Assembly (NCBI GenBank): GCA_021904315.1
Contig: CM038911.1
Span: forward strand, 19,317,390 to 19,381,389
Reading direction: 5' to 3'
Length of the DNA stretch: 64,000 nt
Source: Sphagnum magellanicum
Lineage: Eukaryota > Streptophyta > Sphagnopsida > Sphagnales > Sphagnaceae
Shown: positions 25,912 through 38,969 of the stretch, one piece after another
Numbering within the stretch: the stretch's first letter is position 1
How the letters are laid out: each line of letters opens with the position of its first letter
Position numbers and translations under genes: made by a program
The notes under the pieces: generated by a model
The model's input: only the letters and a program-made list of their open reading frames with translations
Databases searched by the model: none
What the model was told of the DNA's origin: nothing

Positions 25912-25955
25912 CCTAAACCCTAAACTCTAAAACCCTAAACCCTCACCAACCCTTT
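25912..25955. repeat. Short degenerate interstitial telomere-like repeat
   Basis: AACCCTAAACTCTAAAACCCTAAACCCT-type sequence (shown here as the C-rich strand of TTTAGGG) has about four degenerate units. It lies between the CBL 3' flank and the Gypsy remnant. Confidence 0.7.
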
Positions 25956-26399
25956 CTTTCTTTTTTCAGTTGTGACAACCTATATATTGGGTTTGCATCT
26001 GTCCTTCAGAAACTTTCTTTTGTCTCTTTCTTTTCAAATCCAACCAGACCCATCTACCTACCACCTTGCCCCTACTATTTGCTTGCCAACCTACCTACCT
26101 ACTTAAAAAACTCACCAAGGTTGTGGTGCCACTAGCAACTGATGAGGGTATTACAATATGTGCGAGGTTGGTATTTGCGTGATCCTTCACCTATCTACCT
26201 ATGCACCAAGGTCATGATGTTGTCAACAACATATGAAGGTATTGCATATGCATTATGTAATCCCACACAACCACCCCACCCCGCCCTCCCTCATCTAGTG
26301 AAGCCCTCCTTTTACCCTTTTATGAAACTACATGAAACAACATTCATGTTGGTATTGCATACTATGTCCCATAGTTTGTACCCTTGGCATTAGCCCAAG

Positions 26400-26880
26400 C
26401 AAAAAATGGTGACAAATAGATTTCGAAATAAAAGTTTCATGCAACCATCCTTCAATGGCCACTAATGATAGTTAGATCACAAGTCCATAGTACTAAAACC
26501 CTTGGTCCACTCAAGGGTATCAAAGATTTCTTTTGATAAGGGCATGGCATATTTGTTTGAACATGTCTATTTGTTCACTAGATGATAATCCTCACACGTA
26601 TGACGTTTCATCCAATTGTCAAAAATATTTTTCTTGGTTGACATCACTATTGTTGAGGCATACTCACCCTTGGATAGTTACATCAAACCTTGTTTGAGCT
26701 TGAATTGAAACCTTTTCCAACTCATTAAGCATGTAAGGTTGCCTAAAAATCTAATTATCATCCTCAAGTATGATACAAATTTCTTGTCCTTTTAATTGGC
26801 CCAATTCCTTCAAGTTGAATGCGAAAACATTTTGTGTAGTTTTGCAATAATTGTTGTGTTTCTTATGCTTCACCTCCTAT
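26400..26880 (-). mobile_element. Gypsy reverse transcriptase remnant
   Basis: Reading the minus strand from about 26835 down: AFNLKELGQLKGQE, then ILEDDN...IFRQPYMLNELEKV, which matches the start of the Ty3/Gypsy RT domain (the I-x-R-x-PY-x-LS-x-x-E block). Further on, near 26540-26400, MPLSKEIFDTLEWTKGFSTMDL-like sequence matches the conserved block leading to the first catalytic Asp. Stops are frequent. The element is inactive and runs in the same direction as the gag remnant near 29.9 kb. Confidence 0.75.
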
Positions 26881-27133
26881 GACTGCTAGACCAATATCTA
26901 GTTCCCATGTTTCCATAGTCAATTGTATTTTAGGTTGGGGTGACAAAATATCCCAGGTACTCAAAGTTGAAGGCATGGATTGTGATTACTACGTAGAATG
27001 TGGAGAAATGACCCACTGTCTTGGTGCCTTCACATCATCAACTTTCCAACACCCATTTTTTTTAGTGATCCTAACGATCCCACATATGCCTATGATTTAC
27101 AAACCATGTCACACCCCCCTTGCACTAACCTAA

Positions 27134-29100
27134 TTATCCAACTACATGCACAATAGAAGGATGTGTAAAGTGGGTGGGCGGGTGACTAGGTGGGAATGAA
27201 TGTGCAAAACATTTTTGTTTTGCCAAACCTAAGTTGAATATCCATGTGAAGCAATTAAGATCCATAACTTTCCCCAAAGTTTGCCTACAAACTCCTTTTG
27301 AAATACTTGGCATGGCAATGATGTTAATTTGAAAACCCATGGCCCATTCTTTCTCATTCACATTGGGCTCCTTCACATTAAATGACTTCAAATCCCAAAT
27401 CATCCCTAGGTTTCCATCCCATAATGCATGAGCACATGGAAAATTCAAAAACATTGATAAAGGCCAAGATCATTACTCGTGAAAGGCCAACCATGATGAC
27501 CACAACCAAATGTGGTTTTTCTTCATGGCAAATTATATATGACTAACATTGAGAATCCAATATGTCATTGACCAAATATGTGGGTGACCTTAAGATGAGC
27601 TTATATGTTCATTGGGTAACTTGTGGTGGTGTTAAGTTAGTCCACATCCATTGGAATTGATGGCACATGAACTAACTGCCCCAACATATGCTTATACTAT
27701 CACCAATCCAAGCCCAAATTTCTTGTCATGTTATTAACATCATTGGCCAAAAATCTCTTAGTGATGAAACGTTTTACAACAAATACACACATGGATGCAT
27801 TTGTGTGGTTTGCAAATATTGCAAATATTGCAAAACATGGACTAATGCCTAAAAAAGTGGCAATTTGGGATTTGAAAGGCCATGACTTGTGCTAACTTGT
27901 GAAAGACCCTAACATGGCCATCCTAAAATTACCAAATCATTTACCCATCCTATCCAAATCCTACACTCTTAGCAATGCGATATTGTTTAGCAAGGAATAT
28001 TGATAACCTAGTATAGTCAATGAATGCAACAAAATGGGGTATTGTTGTTGCAATTTCATATCATGATACGCAAATGCCTACTTTGCCTATGGATCCTTCT
28101 CTACATAATGGTGTCATCTAACTAAAATCCCACATTAAAATATTGTAGCTAGACCTAAATTAATACTTCCAAACATCTCCAATAGGCATAACCTATGCTT
28201 GGGAATGCTCCATTGGATAACTTTGGTATCCAATGGGCATAATCCTAATGGCCCATTATCAACATCCACAAGTAATTATGGGCTTGGTGATGGTAAAATG
28301 TGTTAAGCTTGATGAATGTAATGAATGGCTAATGATTGTGACTTTGACAAGATACCTTAAGGTGGGGTGGAATCCAAGGTCAAATCGTGGAAATTGACAT
28401 CCCACATGTACCATTGACATCACCATCATTAGGGGGTTCATCATAATCATGGATGTTGCCCTTCAATAATTCAAAACCATGGGGACAACTTGAAAATCCA
28501 ACTAATATAATTGATTTCCTCGATTTTCTTGAATGCCCCCTAATGAATTTCATTGGCAATGATGCCTTATGAATGTCATTTGTTTGTCATCCTAGTTGGT
28601 AATGTGCAATTTCTTACCATAAATATAAGATAATGCTTAATGGATATAAAATTGTTGCACCAACCAATATGTGATAAGATGTAGCATGTCATTTGACCAT
28701 GATTTGAGCCCACACTATGGTATAATCATGTGGTTGGTGGGGATGAACTTGAATGACAATATCTTATTTGCTACATCTACATCTTATGCCTAGCTAACAT
28801 CAAGAACTACCTTAGGAATTGTGTTCGGTATTAAGTAATTATCCAACATAATTCCCATCCTTGGTGTTTCCCCACCTTTAATGTGGCCACTAATTGGAAC
28901 ATTAATGCTGGTTGGAAATTAAGAATAACAAATGTTTTGACAAAAAGTAATGGTGTTTAGTACAGTAATGTTGCCACCCCCAACAAATTGTTTGTGTTTT
29001 TATTATAGTAATGGAAATAGACGTCCTCCTCAATGTTATTGATGAAAAATCACACCACCAAAAGTTGTCATCCCCATAGGGTTAACAATTATATTCGTTA
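27134..29100. other. Probable interior of the decayed Gypsy element, no domain recognised
   Basis: This lies between gag-like and RT-like remnants on the minus strand. A 106-codon open frame at 27454-27134 (minus) shows no motif that I can name. Protease should lie here if one element is involved, but I could not read it. Confidence 0.4.
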
Positions 29101-29111
29101 GCACAAATGAT

Positions 29112-29605
29112 TGTGGTAAGTAAACTTAACACTGGGCTTCACCATGTTGAAGATCCAATCGTTCATCAACACCTCATTGTTTCTACATTCGAACATTCAC
29201 TCTTGTCATTGGTGTAACTCTTGAAAACATCTAGACATGATTTGGAACCCTATCATGGTTTTCATTGTTAAATACACGTGGGTCCTAATTTCCCTAAAGG
29301 TTTGGCATAATATTATCAATTACCACAAATCCTAAAAATCTCATTCCACCCTAGCACAAGTGATTAAGCAAACTTAACATCGGGCTTCACCATGTTGAAG
29401 ATCTAATCATTCATCAACACCTCATGGTTTCTACATTTGAACATTTACTCTCGTCATTGGTGTAACTCTTGAAAACATCTAAACATAATTTGGACCCCTA
29501 TCATGGTTTTCATTGTTAAATACACGTGGTTCCTAATTTCCCTGAAGGTTTAGCATAACATTATCAATTACCACAAATCCTAAAAATCTCATTCCACCAA
29601 AGTAA
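29112..29605. repeat. Tandem duplication, about 248-bp unit
   Basis: GGGCTTCACCATGTTGAAGAT occurs at 29134 and again at 29382. The following sequence through CATCATTGG-like, GTGTAACTCTTGAAAACATCTA and TACCACAAATCCTAAAAATC is repeated with few differences. It lies inside the Gypsy remnant and is younger than much of its decay. Confidence 0.9.
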
Positions 29606-29749
29606 CCCAAATCATCATCATGATCAAATGGTGATGATTTTCCCTTCACTGGTTTTGAAATTGGCGTATCTAGTTTCACCTAAGATGCCATACTTGTAAT
29701 GAGAGATTCCCAATGTGTGAATTTCACTTCAAGGTTATTAAATTAACTT

Positions 29750-30030
29750 GGTGTTGACTTCGGTGCCAAACTTTTATTGGTAGCACATTTCCCCTTTTGG
29801 CCTTTCCTAGAACCTTGTCCTTTACTAACATTAATATATTGTGGTTGTTTTGTTGTAGTTCCAAATGTAACGTGAAATAATGTTTTGCATCATGCCCATA
29901 AATATTACAATGAGAACATGGTCGGTTAGAATTAAGGTTGGAGGTAATGGCTTGTGATGGATTACGATGAACCTACCTCAAAATATCAAGAATCTCCTTT
30001 AGATGTAGATGATGGTCATGTGGGCAATCT
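29750..30030 (-). mobile_element. Gypsy gag zinc-knuckle remnant
   Basis: On the minus strand near 29925-29880 the peptide PCSHCNIYGHDAKHYFTLHLEL resembles a retroviral-type zinc knuckle (C-x2-C-x4-H-x4-C), with the last Cys changed to Tyr, followed by the LHPEL-like tail seen in plant Gypsy Gag proteins. Together with the RT remnant at 26.4-26.9 kb this suggests one decayed minus-strand element of about 4 kb or more. No LTRs were identified. Confidence 0.6.
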
Positions 30031-30329
30031 AAATTGCACCCCTTGCCATGTAACCCACTAATACCCCTCAAAATATCCCTTATTATAAACTTTTGTGTCA
30101 CCTCTATGATGAACCCTAAACTTAAATCCAAAGTAACCAAACTTTAACCATTAACCAACATGTTGAATGTGTGGGTTTACCTTAACCTTAACTCAAGGCA
30201 TTTGCATCCACAAAAATATTTCACAAGGCCAATAAATTGAGGCACATTGTGAACACAACAAATGTGATCTACTAGCCATTAGTCCAATCTCACCACCATA
30301 AACAATCAATAAGACAAATGGTGATCAAA

Positions 30330-33300
30330 TCCAGAATATTTACAACAATGCCAACACCATCACAACCTATCTTTCCCACTAACTTTTAACGTTGTTAAGG
30401 GAAAATGCACAAATTGGAAGTGATTAGCAAACCCTGAACATGATAATTTGTGTCCCAAGAACACATCTTGGAATATAAACTATCCAATTGGTATTTGATG
30501 TTTGCATCCCAAGACTTCATCACAAATGCTAAACCCATCCATGTGGTATATGAAACTTGTGTTTTGACATCCCATTCCAGAATGTTAAGCCCAACCATGA
30601 CCAACATTTCCCAAACCAAGGTCAAAACACAAACATACCCAACAAACACAAGTGGAAAGGCATAATTTATGCATCACAAATCTCCAATTTTGTAATTTTT
30701 GCTAAAAAATTACAACAAAAATTCAAATATTCATTTAGATTTGTTGATGGTGTGACATTCCACCACCTATAACATGCTACTTTTTGGATTTACCTTGACA
30801 TTAATATCAATTACTGATAATTGTCGTGCATTTGTCCCATGCACCCAACCAAAAATGACCTCCAAAAATGCTTGTTTCCAAGGGATTTGAAAAATTGCAC
30901 AAATAATCATCCTTTTCCGAAACTCCATGGCAAAGATGGCACTCAATTTTGTCTCTCAAAAAAAAATTAACGCAAAAATTAGGTATCTTGCTTTTACATT
31001 CCAAAAATATTTGTCTCCAAATCCTTAACAACTTCATACACATGTAAATATCATCCTTAGAATATCAATGGCATAGATAGCACCTCGATCGGACTCTGCA
31101 TGTAGGAGATGTGAATTTCCAAAAAAAATTGGAAATTAAAATTCCTTTCTTAAATTTTCAAAAAAATTAATTGTTAGGAAAATGTTGATTCGATTAGAGG
31201 GTAGAATGTGTCCATGATTGGATGTTTAAAAAATTAAATCCATGTTTGATCACTAACCTTTGTTTGCCAACCAATTAGGATGGATGAAAAATTGTTGGAT
31301 GAATGAAAAAATTTCACACCCAAATTATGGATGAAACACCTTCCACATGGATGGATACATTTTTACAAAATCAAGAATAAAAAAGAGGATCGAAGAAGTC
31401 CGAATTGGTGTCTTGATCTTCCTTATCTCAAGGCTCCTTTAAATTCAAAAACCTCACAATGTTACTTGAGCTTGGGAGGTGCAAGGGAGTTTGAATTCAT
31501 GTGGCAATGGTGCCATGGAATTCCAAGCCTTGCCTGCCCCCTTCTTCCTCCTCTTCCTACAAATGTTATTGTAACATAATGACAACGACAATGATAAAGA
31601 AGAAATAAAGGAGGAGGAGGAGGCAACCCCTCCCCACCCTCCTTCTTATTGTCAATAATGCCCAACACTTGACTAAAGGCCCAGGTTCCAACAACAAAGG
31701 CAATGGTAGTGGTGAGTTTTGTTGGATAACTCGCACTAAATTTTCATGCAAAACACAAATAAACCCATTGATGCAAAAACAACAAATTTAACTTTAGCAT
31801 TATCAAGCTAGATATGACTTTTAGGGATTCAAAATGAGACTCATTTACAACAATACAAGAATCTAAGCCCATAAAACACAATGCAAATCACACAAATTGA
31901 ACACAAAAAAAACTTGCATAAAACACAAAAAACTTGCAACAACAAAACATTATGTTCTAAATCTCAAATCACAAAAAGTGATTTGAAATCACACAACTTG
32001 AGATTATATCCCATACACTACATGTTTTGAAACAATGTTCACACTGGAAATAGTTTCAAACTAACTTACCCCAATTTACTTATAGTAACTAATACATGAA
32101 CATGCTAAAAACAGAAAACTCTTAACATGTGCCCCCAAGTTCTCCCTCTTTCTACCTTCTTTTTGTTATTATCACTTGGGGGTTTACTTTTAATACTTTG
32201 AAATGAATTCAAGGGTGCATTATCATCCATGCACCAATTTGGTTTCAATTTGCATTATTTAATAAAATTTTCTTGGTTTATGCATATTGATTTCACCTTG
32301 ATCTCAAGCTTGTGAATTCATCTTAATCCAATTACACAACTCTCATGCCTTCTTTATTTGTCAGAGCTAGGGAACACATCTTAGGTTTGTATCTTGTTGC
32401 AAAACCAAACATGTTTTTTACCCTAACACCACCTGACTAACCTAAAGGTTTGTCAAGGACCAAGTTGGTATCAAAGTTTAAAAAGAAATCCCATGCTAAT
32501 GACAAGCCAATATGAATTTGTTTCAAAAAAATCAATGCTAGTTCAAGGTATGAATGAATTGTTTAACAAATATTTAATATTGATATCAAGTGGTATGTTC
32601 AAAAGTTGATACCTATCCAACATTGGTTTATACCTTAATAGATGCCACTATTGTTAATCTTAGATGATTGGATCTTCTACCGTGAGCAAAATTCACAAGA
32701 AGTTTTGTGATTTTGGAGTGGCACAAGCAAAGGATACTTCCCAAGATTGGCACCCAAGACATAGCTTCTCCTGCATAGTGATAGCAATTTTTTTATTTGT
32801 TCACACAAACCAAAAGAAGAATTCTTAAATATTCGTGCCATCACACATGGGGGAGTAAAGGTCCAGAAGGTATCCCTTTCAATCCTAATAACTTTCAATT
32901 GCATAAAGAAATGGTAACAATCAACCTCCAATGTCACAGATGTAGTGTGGATGTATTTGCACCAGAGTGAGATTGTAAAGAAATGCATTTGATCAGTGTT
33001 GTTTGTGTGTTTATGTCAATTGTATCCAGCATTAAGTAAAGAAACTCCCTAAAATCCAATATGGTCATATCAATCAATTTTCGACTGGGAATCATATGAC
33101 CTATTTTTGCTTGCAATATTTATTCTTGCAAATGCTGTTTTAGAAACTTTCGGATAAAAATTTCAAAATGATATTATGATTCATCTTTTATGGATTAGAA
33201 AGGTGGTCCTGTTTTTATCATAATAACAACACAAAACCATTCCCCAAGACTACCTACACAGATGTTGATAAGTTCACTTAATAAGTTCATGGTAACACTG

Positions 33301-34290
33301 AAAATGGTTGCGGCCATACCATAAGAGAGTCAATCACAAGCGTCAGACCACCTTCATCACATGCCTATCTGGGCTGAACTGCCACAACTCCCCCAATGGA
33401 CTTCATCAGTTAAGTCCATCAGTTTCTAACTGTGGGTGTGGGTAATAAGTATATAACAGACTACAGACTTTGGACAAACCAGCCATCGCACAAGCAATCA
33501 AAGGTGACACTAACTTGATGTCATGCCATAACAAAACCTGTGCAAACATCAAATGTGAGATTTGTACATTAAGCCCATTGCTAGCTGCACCCAACACCAC
33601 ATTCTCATAAACACCACAGTTGTGTTCTATACACAGCAAAAAATGACACTTTGAGTTGAGTTCACGATTTGGTCATTTTGATACTCTCTGATCTACAGAT
33701 GGTTCATTCATGCACAACAATGGAGCATACATAAAGAGTTTCCAGAAGCTATTTCTAAAGTTCACATGAGTGTAGAGTTCCCCCCAAGTCATAGACCTAT
33801 TCACAAAAGAGCCATATTTGCTTGTAGCGAATTTCTCCCCTATCACCAGTCAGGACCTTATGGCCAATCACCCTGTATTATAATAGGGCACGTATGTCGC
33901 TCAAACCAATCAGTTCTTCAATATGTCAGCTCCACATTCCCCCCATGCAACTGTTAGGATATGGACAGTGCACAGGTATGAGCAACAAGTAAAATCTGCA
34001 TACATTTGAGCAAAGCCTATATCCTCAATAAAATCAACATTCAGAAATCAAATCTATGAGGACTGCTTGTTAGGAAAAGGTGGTCTCGGATCATTTGCCA
34101 GTGACCAGCATGGGAATGACAGAAATACATAAATATCAGTGACACAGACAGAAGACCCTTGAGAATAAAGTTGCATTAATTGCTTCGGTACATAACATCA
34201 TTTATAAGCCTCATTCTAGTACAACCAGAAGTGGAAAGAAATCCAACACATAAAATTTGAAAGGAGAGGAAACAAGAGAATCTATTGCTG
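30330..34290. other. No gene recognised
   Basis: Several 60-100 codon open frames lie on both strands, but none shows a known motif or a plausible splice partner. 31720-32120 is rich in CACAAA/ACAAAA words. 34000-34290 presumably includes the 3' UTR of the minus-strand ceramidase gene. Confidence 0.5.
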
Positions 34291-34296
34291 CTTACA

Positions 34297-35401
34297 TCAA
34301 GTCTCTTTGCGTCTCTTGACCTTCACATAGGGCAAAACACCACCCAAGTAGCAGAGCTTAGGGCTCCATTCAAGCTGCTGGGCACGACAAAACTGCAAGA
34401 AGGTGGTCCCAAAATAGGAATTGAAGCCTGTGAAAATGTGCCACAAGGCATGGCCTTGTGGGTTAATCCAAAGGTTGGACATGAGATGGCACAAATTCCG
34501 GTCCACAAGCCAACATATAGCCCCCAGCACCAGACACATAATGTAGCGATGAGCCAAATTACGGACAAGTGGGTCCGTTGTGTGGATGTAATACTTATAC
34601 ATTCTTGGGAGGCAGAGGAGGGCTAGAAATACATAATGTAGCTGGAAGCCAACCACAAAGCGGAATTGGGAGTGGAGCACAGCAAATATGGTGCCATAAA
34701 GAAACAGAAAGGTGGGCATAGTGCTGCGATAATGCCAATCAGGAGAGTAAAGAACGTATATGTGTAACAGCATCACCCACACCATTGGTGTTTCGTCACT
34801 TTGTTGCTGCCTGCTCAACCCCACCCCCCCAATAGCCACCCATTATTCTACATGAAACATTTGAGTGCAAACAGACAAGGATAGAAACAATAGAAACTAC
34901 ACACCCTTCCTGCATAGTTTGCTTTCATTTTGTACAACAGAGAGGAACCAAACCTGAGAAGTCCCAACATTTTAACATGAACATGTAAGTTTGAAATTTC
35001 ATGAGCAGCCAAAACAGTTTGAAGAGCAATGACAATTGAGTTCTTTGTAGTGGCCACCAAGACAACCATATCATTTGCATTGGCATTACAATTGGAATTG
35101 GCAAAAGGCAAGAGATAGGGAGAGAATGCACATACGCATGCTGGAGGGTGGCATGGAAAAGAATGCTGCCGATTCCAAGAGCTATTGTGGACAAGTGCAA
35201 GACGCTGAATCGACGCTCAAACTTTTGATTGATGGAGTAAATGAGGCCAATGAAAGCAAGGATAATGCCGGGGAAATTTGACAACGTATTATAGAACTCA
35301 GCAATATATGGTGTCACCTGGTAATTCCTTTCACACCATTCTGTGCTAGCAGTAATTGGCCCCCAGTAGCCACCTGATGGTATTGTCACTTCCTCATCCA
35401 T
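34297..35401 (-). CDS. Alkaline ceramidase (plant ACER family)
   Basis: This integral membrane enzyme hydrolyses ceramides to a sphingoid base and a fatty acid in the ER/Golgi; the nearest known relative is Arabidopsis ATCES1 (At4g22330, about 255 aa). Coding exons on the minus strand are 35401-35136 and 34810-34297, joined through a 325-bp GT-AG intron (GC|G codon, Ala89), giving 259 aa and TGA. Family features in order: GYWGP and STEWCERNY (about 11-27, Ca2+-site region), IAEFYNT (33-39), FHATLQH with Zn-ligand candidate His83, QQQSDETPMVW (90-100), YSPDWHYR (110-117), PRMYKYYIHT (157-166), NPQGHALWH with His209 and His213, and FCRAQQ. About seven hydrophobic segments are present. The ATG at 35401 is chosen because a strong acceptor (TTCTTCATTGCCTCAG) ends at 35405, so the upstream in-frame Met at 35437 is intronic. 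No lesion is seen. Confidence 0.95.
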
Positions 35402-36735
35402 TTTCTGAGGCAATGAAGAATTGCACCCCACTCTCAACCCTCTTTGTCAAACAATCGTCTGTTCAATTTCTTCTGGTTCAATTGAAGTGTAAATCTGAAG
35501 GTAGGAATCAGACCTGCCAGTGAAGCATCTGGGAGTAAGCCTATGACTGACAAACATGAGACAAAGTACAATTTTTAAAAAATCCAGAGACATGGATCTA
35601 TATCTCTTCTGATTTGCACTAGAAAAAAGCAAAACATAATGAAGTATTATTATTGCCAGAACTAAGAGGACCCAAGGTGGAAGTATTGATGACTAGTTAC
35701 AAAATAAAGCAATAACCTAATCAACATAGAGATGTGTAAGCTTCTCCCCCTAACCCTAAAAAGGAGCCAGAAGAGTGTGCAGTAAAAACCCAACCTGTTA
35801 GAACAACAGGAGGCACGTGCCATCCATCAGATGGGTGTTTCGAAAAATCCAACAAACTCCTCCATCTTTTCACTTCTTTTCTCCTACTGATTTTTCCATA
35901 ACTCTTCAAATTCTCACCCCCAAATTGCAAGATGTGGGTCCAACAAAATCTCATTCAAGGTTCCTCCTGGAAACTGAAATTTCCAAAACATATTTGAATC
36001 AGAAAAATCGGAAAATACAACAGTGATGAATATAAAAGTGATGAAACATTGACAGGCAAGCAAAGTTCTCCAAGTTATGCAAAATTGCCAAAAAGAGGAA
36101 ACTGAATTTCCAGAACCTGTGATCACAAACTTAACACAAAAAAGAAGCCGAAATCTTCAATCTCAGGAAGGGAGGATGAACTGAAATCCTTGCCCTCCCG
36201 AGCAAAAGAAGTGACTCGAAAGCTCAAAGATTTTTTTCGTTTTTCGGGCTATCTGTTCAGTGAGTTCATTTCTTTGAACTAAAGCTCCAGAGAGGGAAAC
36301 TTTCTTGACAATATGATCTCAACCCAATTGAGAACTCGCAAACCAGAAGTAAACCCCACCCTCTCCGCTTCTTGATATCAACGAGTGAGGAAGGCAAAAA
36401 AAAAACCCAAAAGCCTAAAAACCCCCTACAAAACTAATCAAAGAAATCGCCAGCGAAAGAATTCCTCACCAAAACAGCAACGCCCACTGTTCCTCCTCAA
36501 ATCACAGAGATCTAAGCACCCACCGACCAAAAAAAAAAATCGGCGATTCACAAAAAACCGAAACTTTACATTTCAATGGCCGAAAGAAAGAAAGCAACAC
36601 AGCACCCAAAAAGGGAAACGAAAGGAAGTGCAGTAAGAAGAAGAAGAAGAAGAATTCGCCGCCCAAAAAAACCGAAAAAAACAAAACAAAAAAAGAAAAG
36701 AAAGCAGAACATTGCTGCTGCACATACATACTCAC

Positions 36736-36960
36736 CAGATTTGAGGTTGCGAAGTCGATGAGAATTAAGAGCTGGTGATGAACACCTCCGCCGAATTGGC
36801 AGCGGATCTGCGAAGAAGAGCAAAACAACAACAGCGGCAGCGGCAGCACTGGAAACCCTGAAATGTGCGCGGGGAAGGAAGACACACACCTCGAAGCCCA
36901 GGTGCCCCTTGAGAAAGAAGCGCACATGTTCCCCCACATTGGGCACACGTTCCCCAATCA
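36736..36960 (-). promoter_or_regulatory. Predicted 5' leader exon of the ceramidase gene
   Basis: On the minus strand CAAATCTG followed by GTGAGTA at 36735 is a consensus donor. Pairing it with the acceptor at 35407-35405 gives a 5' UTR intron of about 1.33 kb, while the first coding exon starts only three bases after the acceptor. The exon upstream of the donor contains short GCCGCT-type repeats. Its 5' boundary cannot be set by eye; 36960 is nominal and marks where the minisatellite becomes clear. Confidence 0.55.
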
Positions 36961-37185
36961 TGTTCCTCTCACTGGACTTATGTTCTCCAGGTTGGGCACA
37001 TGATCCTCACCTTTGGGCGTTACATGGGACACATGTTCCCCGACTTGGGCCACATGTTGGTCACATTGGGCACATGTTCCCAGACTTTGGACATATTGGT
37101 CCCCAATATTGGGCACATGTTCCTCCACATTTGGGCACATCTTCCCCACATTGGGCACTTGTTCCTCCACATTTGGGAACAGTTC
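36918..37185. repeat. Minisatellite upstream of the ceramidase gene
   Basis: A 20-28 bp degenerate unit, consensus close to CACATTGGGCACATGTTCCC, repeats about ten times, for example near 36929, 36990, 37060, 37105, 37132 and 37150. It abuts the predicted leader exon, so it lies in the probable promoter region. Both strands have open frames through it only because of its repeat structure. Confidence 0.85.
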
Positions 37186-37194
37186 TTTTCTTCC

Positions 37195-38960
37195 TTTTAA
37201 TTTAATTTATTAATTTAATTTTAAATTTAAATTTAATTAAAAAAATTTCCTGGTCATTCACATGATGGGGGAAACAAATAGCTTGATCATCATGGAATGG
37301 CTTAGCCCATCCTTTTGGCAGGTTCAAACAAAATCATGAAAGATGATGGAATATTGTAGCTACCATGGTTAGCATTTATTATTATTATTATTATTTTTAA
37401 TTAAAGAAAAATTTAATCAAATTCCTCGAGTACCTTCACTTGCAAGGATCCCCAGCATTAATTAACATTAAATGGTGACTTTTCTAGGTGGGCTCTAAAA
37501 AGAAGAAAACACATTATTTGTTAGGTGATTTTTGAATGCAAAAATGAACTTGATTTTCTAGGATTGGTGTCCTTCTAGTTTTTTTTGTCCATTTTCTTGC
37601 ATGACTTGCTTCGTGCTATGGTGATGGGTTTAGGTCCTAGCTTTCTTGATTTTTTCTCTTAGGGTTCCTTGTTGTGTGTTTTGTGCTTTTGGGTGTTGTG
37701 GTCTTTTGTTTGGACTTGGATCCTTTCTTCTTTTTTCTTCTCTTGTTCCCTTGTCGGGTGTTTTTCCTTTATTTATTTATTTATTTTAAAGGGCCATACT
37801 AGCTCGAGTTCCCTATGCCTGAAACAAATGCCTGCTAGTTGCCCTTCTCATTTGTTGCTAAAATTTATTTTTAAAAGGAAAAAAAAAAACTGACCTAATT
37901 ATTTGGTATGAATCTTCTCCTTTGTTGCTAAAATTTATTTTGAAAAAAGGAAAAAAAATTTTGACCTAATTATTTGGTATGAATCTTCCATGTCAGGAAC
38001 AGAACTAATGAGAGGAAAAGAAGAATGTGAAAGTTCTGCCCAGGAAGGTATCTGCAAATACAAAGGAAAAAAAAATTAGGTCAGAGTTTTACAAAACTTT
38101 GGCTCTGCCCCTTACAAGCCAAAAATTCTACACTCACCATGCAAAGTCTTTCCCCTTCTGGCTGGGCAAGCCAACAAACTATGGTTGGGACTAGGGAGGA
38201 TAAAACAAAAACAAGGAAATATGTCACAATATGCATGTTTAGCATATAAACTTCTTCCATTCATTTTTTTGGGCCCATACATACCCTTGTATGATATACT
38301 CTTCAACCTTGCTAGGCCATGTATTTGAACCCTAACCCTAATCCATCTACAGCTGATTCTACAAAGGTGTGAGCTCAACAATGTTTTTTTTTCTTTTGGG
38401 GAGAATTTTTTTATTTTTTGACCTTGGAAATTTGATTTTTGATCATACAAAGTAGTTGTATGAGAAAGAAAACCCTAAATTGTATTTTAAAAATACAAGT
38501 GAAGAGGTCCAAATAAACATTTGATTGAAACGAGTTATGCAGAGACTGAACTGGGCAACAGATATCAATGTTACTGCTGCTTTTGTCCTCAACACACTTG
38601 CAAGAAATCTTGCATGATTTCAAATCTAACTCAAAATTGGACATGGAAAACAACAAGAGAAACACAAAAAAGATGAAAAAGATGTGCATGTATTGTCGCC
38701 CCCTAGCTAGCTGACTCGAAGGAGAGGAGAGGAGAAAAGAGAAGAGAAGAAATGAAATTGTGAAGTAGCTTGCTAAGCTTTTGTAGAGCACAGGTACTTG
38801 AGGAATTGTGCAAAGGAGTTGATGAGAAAGAGAGAAAGGAGTCCGAAAGGTAGGAAAGCAAATTAAAGGCTTTGTTGTTGTGCTTTTGCAATGATCGGGC
38901 TCGCCATTGTTGGCGAGCTTTTGCAATGACAAGAAAGTCTTTTTTTCCAAGAAAATATTT
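37195..38960. other. AT-rich spacer with a 70-bp duplication
   Basis: 37195-37250 is nearly pure A/T. At 37851 and 37921 the phrase TTTGTTGCTAAAATTTATTT begins two 70-bp tandem copies ending in TTGGTATGAATCTTC. A minus-strand frame at 38950-38411 is open for 179 codons but shows no domain, and its sequence is UTR-like (CT-rich), so I do not call it a gene. Confidence 0.6.
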
Positions 38961-38969
38961 GTCCTTGGG

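Noticed and set aside
30395-31043. Overlapping 70-84 codon frames on both strands
   Set aside because: No motif, no splice support, and length expected by chance in this composition.
34285-34626. Plus-strand 113-codon frame and 35075-35281 plus frame
   Set aside because: Antisense shadows of the ceramidase exons.
34925-35437. Longer ceramidase first exon starting at the Met at 35437 and reading past 35136
   Set aside because: A strong acceptor at 35405 places the upstream Met in an intron, and reading past 35136 enters the coding intron, losing the conserved QQQSDET continuation.
37000-37213. His/Pro/Thr-rich frames reading GHMFPDLGHM-like repeats
   Set aside because: Translation of the ceramidase-upstream minisatellite, open in several frames.
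38411-38950. Minus-strand 179-codon frame starting MEKKTFLSLQ
   Set aside because: No domain, pyrimidine-rich UTR-like composition, no splice partner; probably chance.
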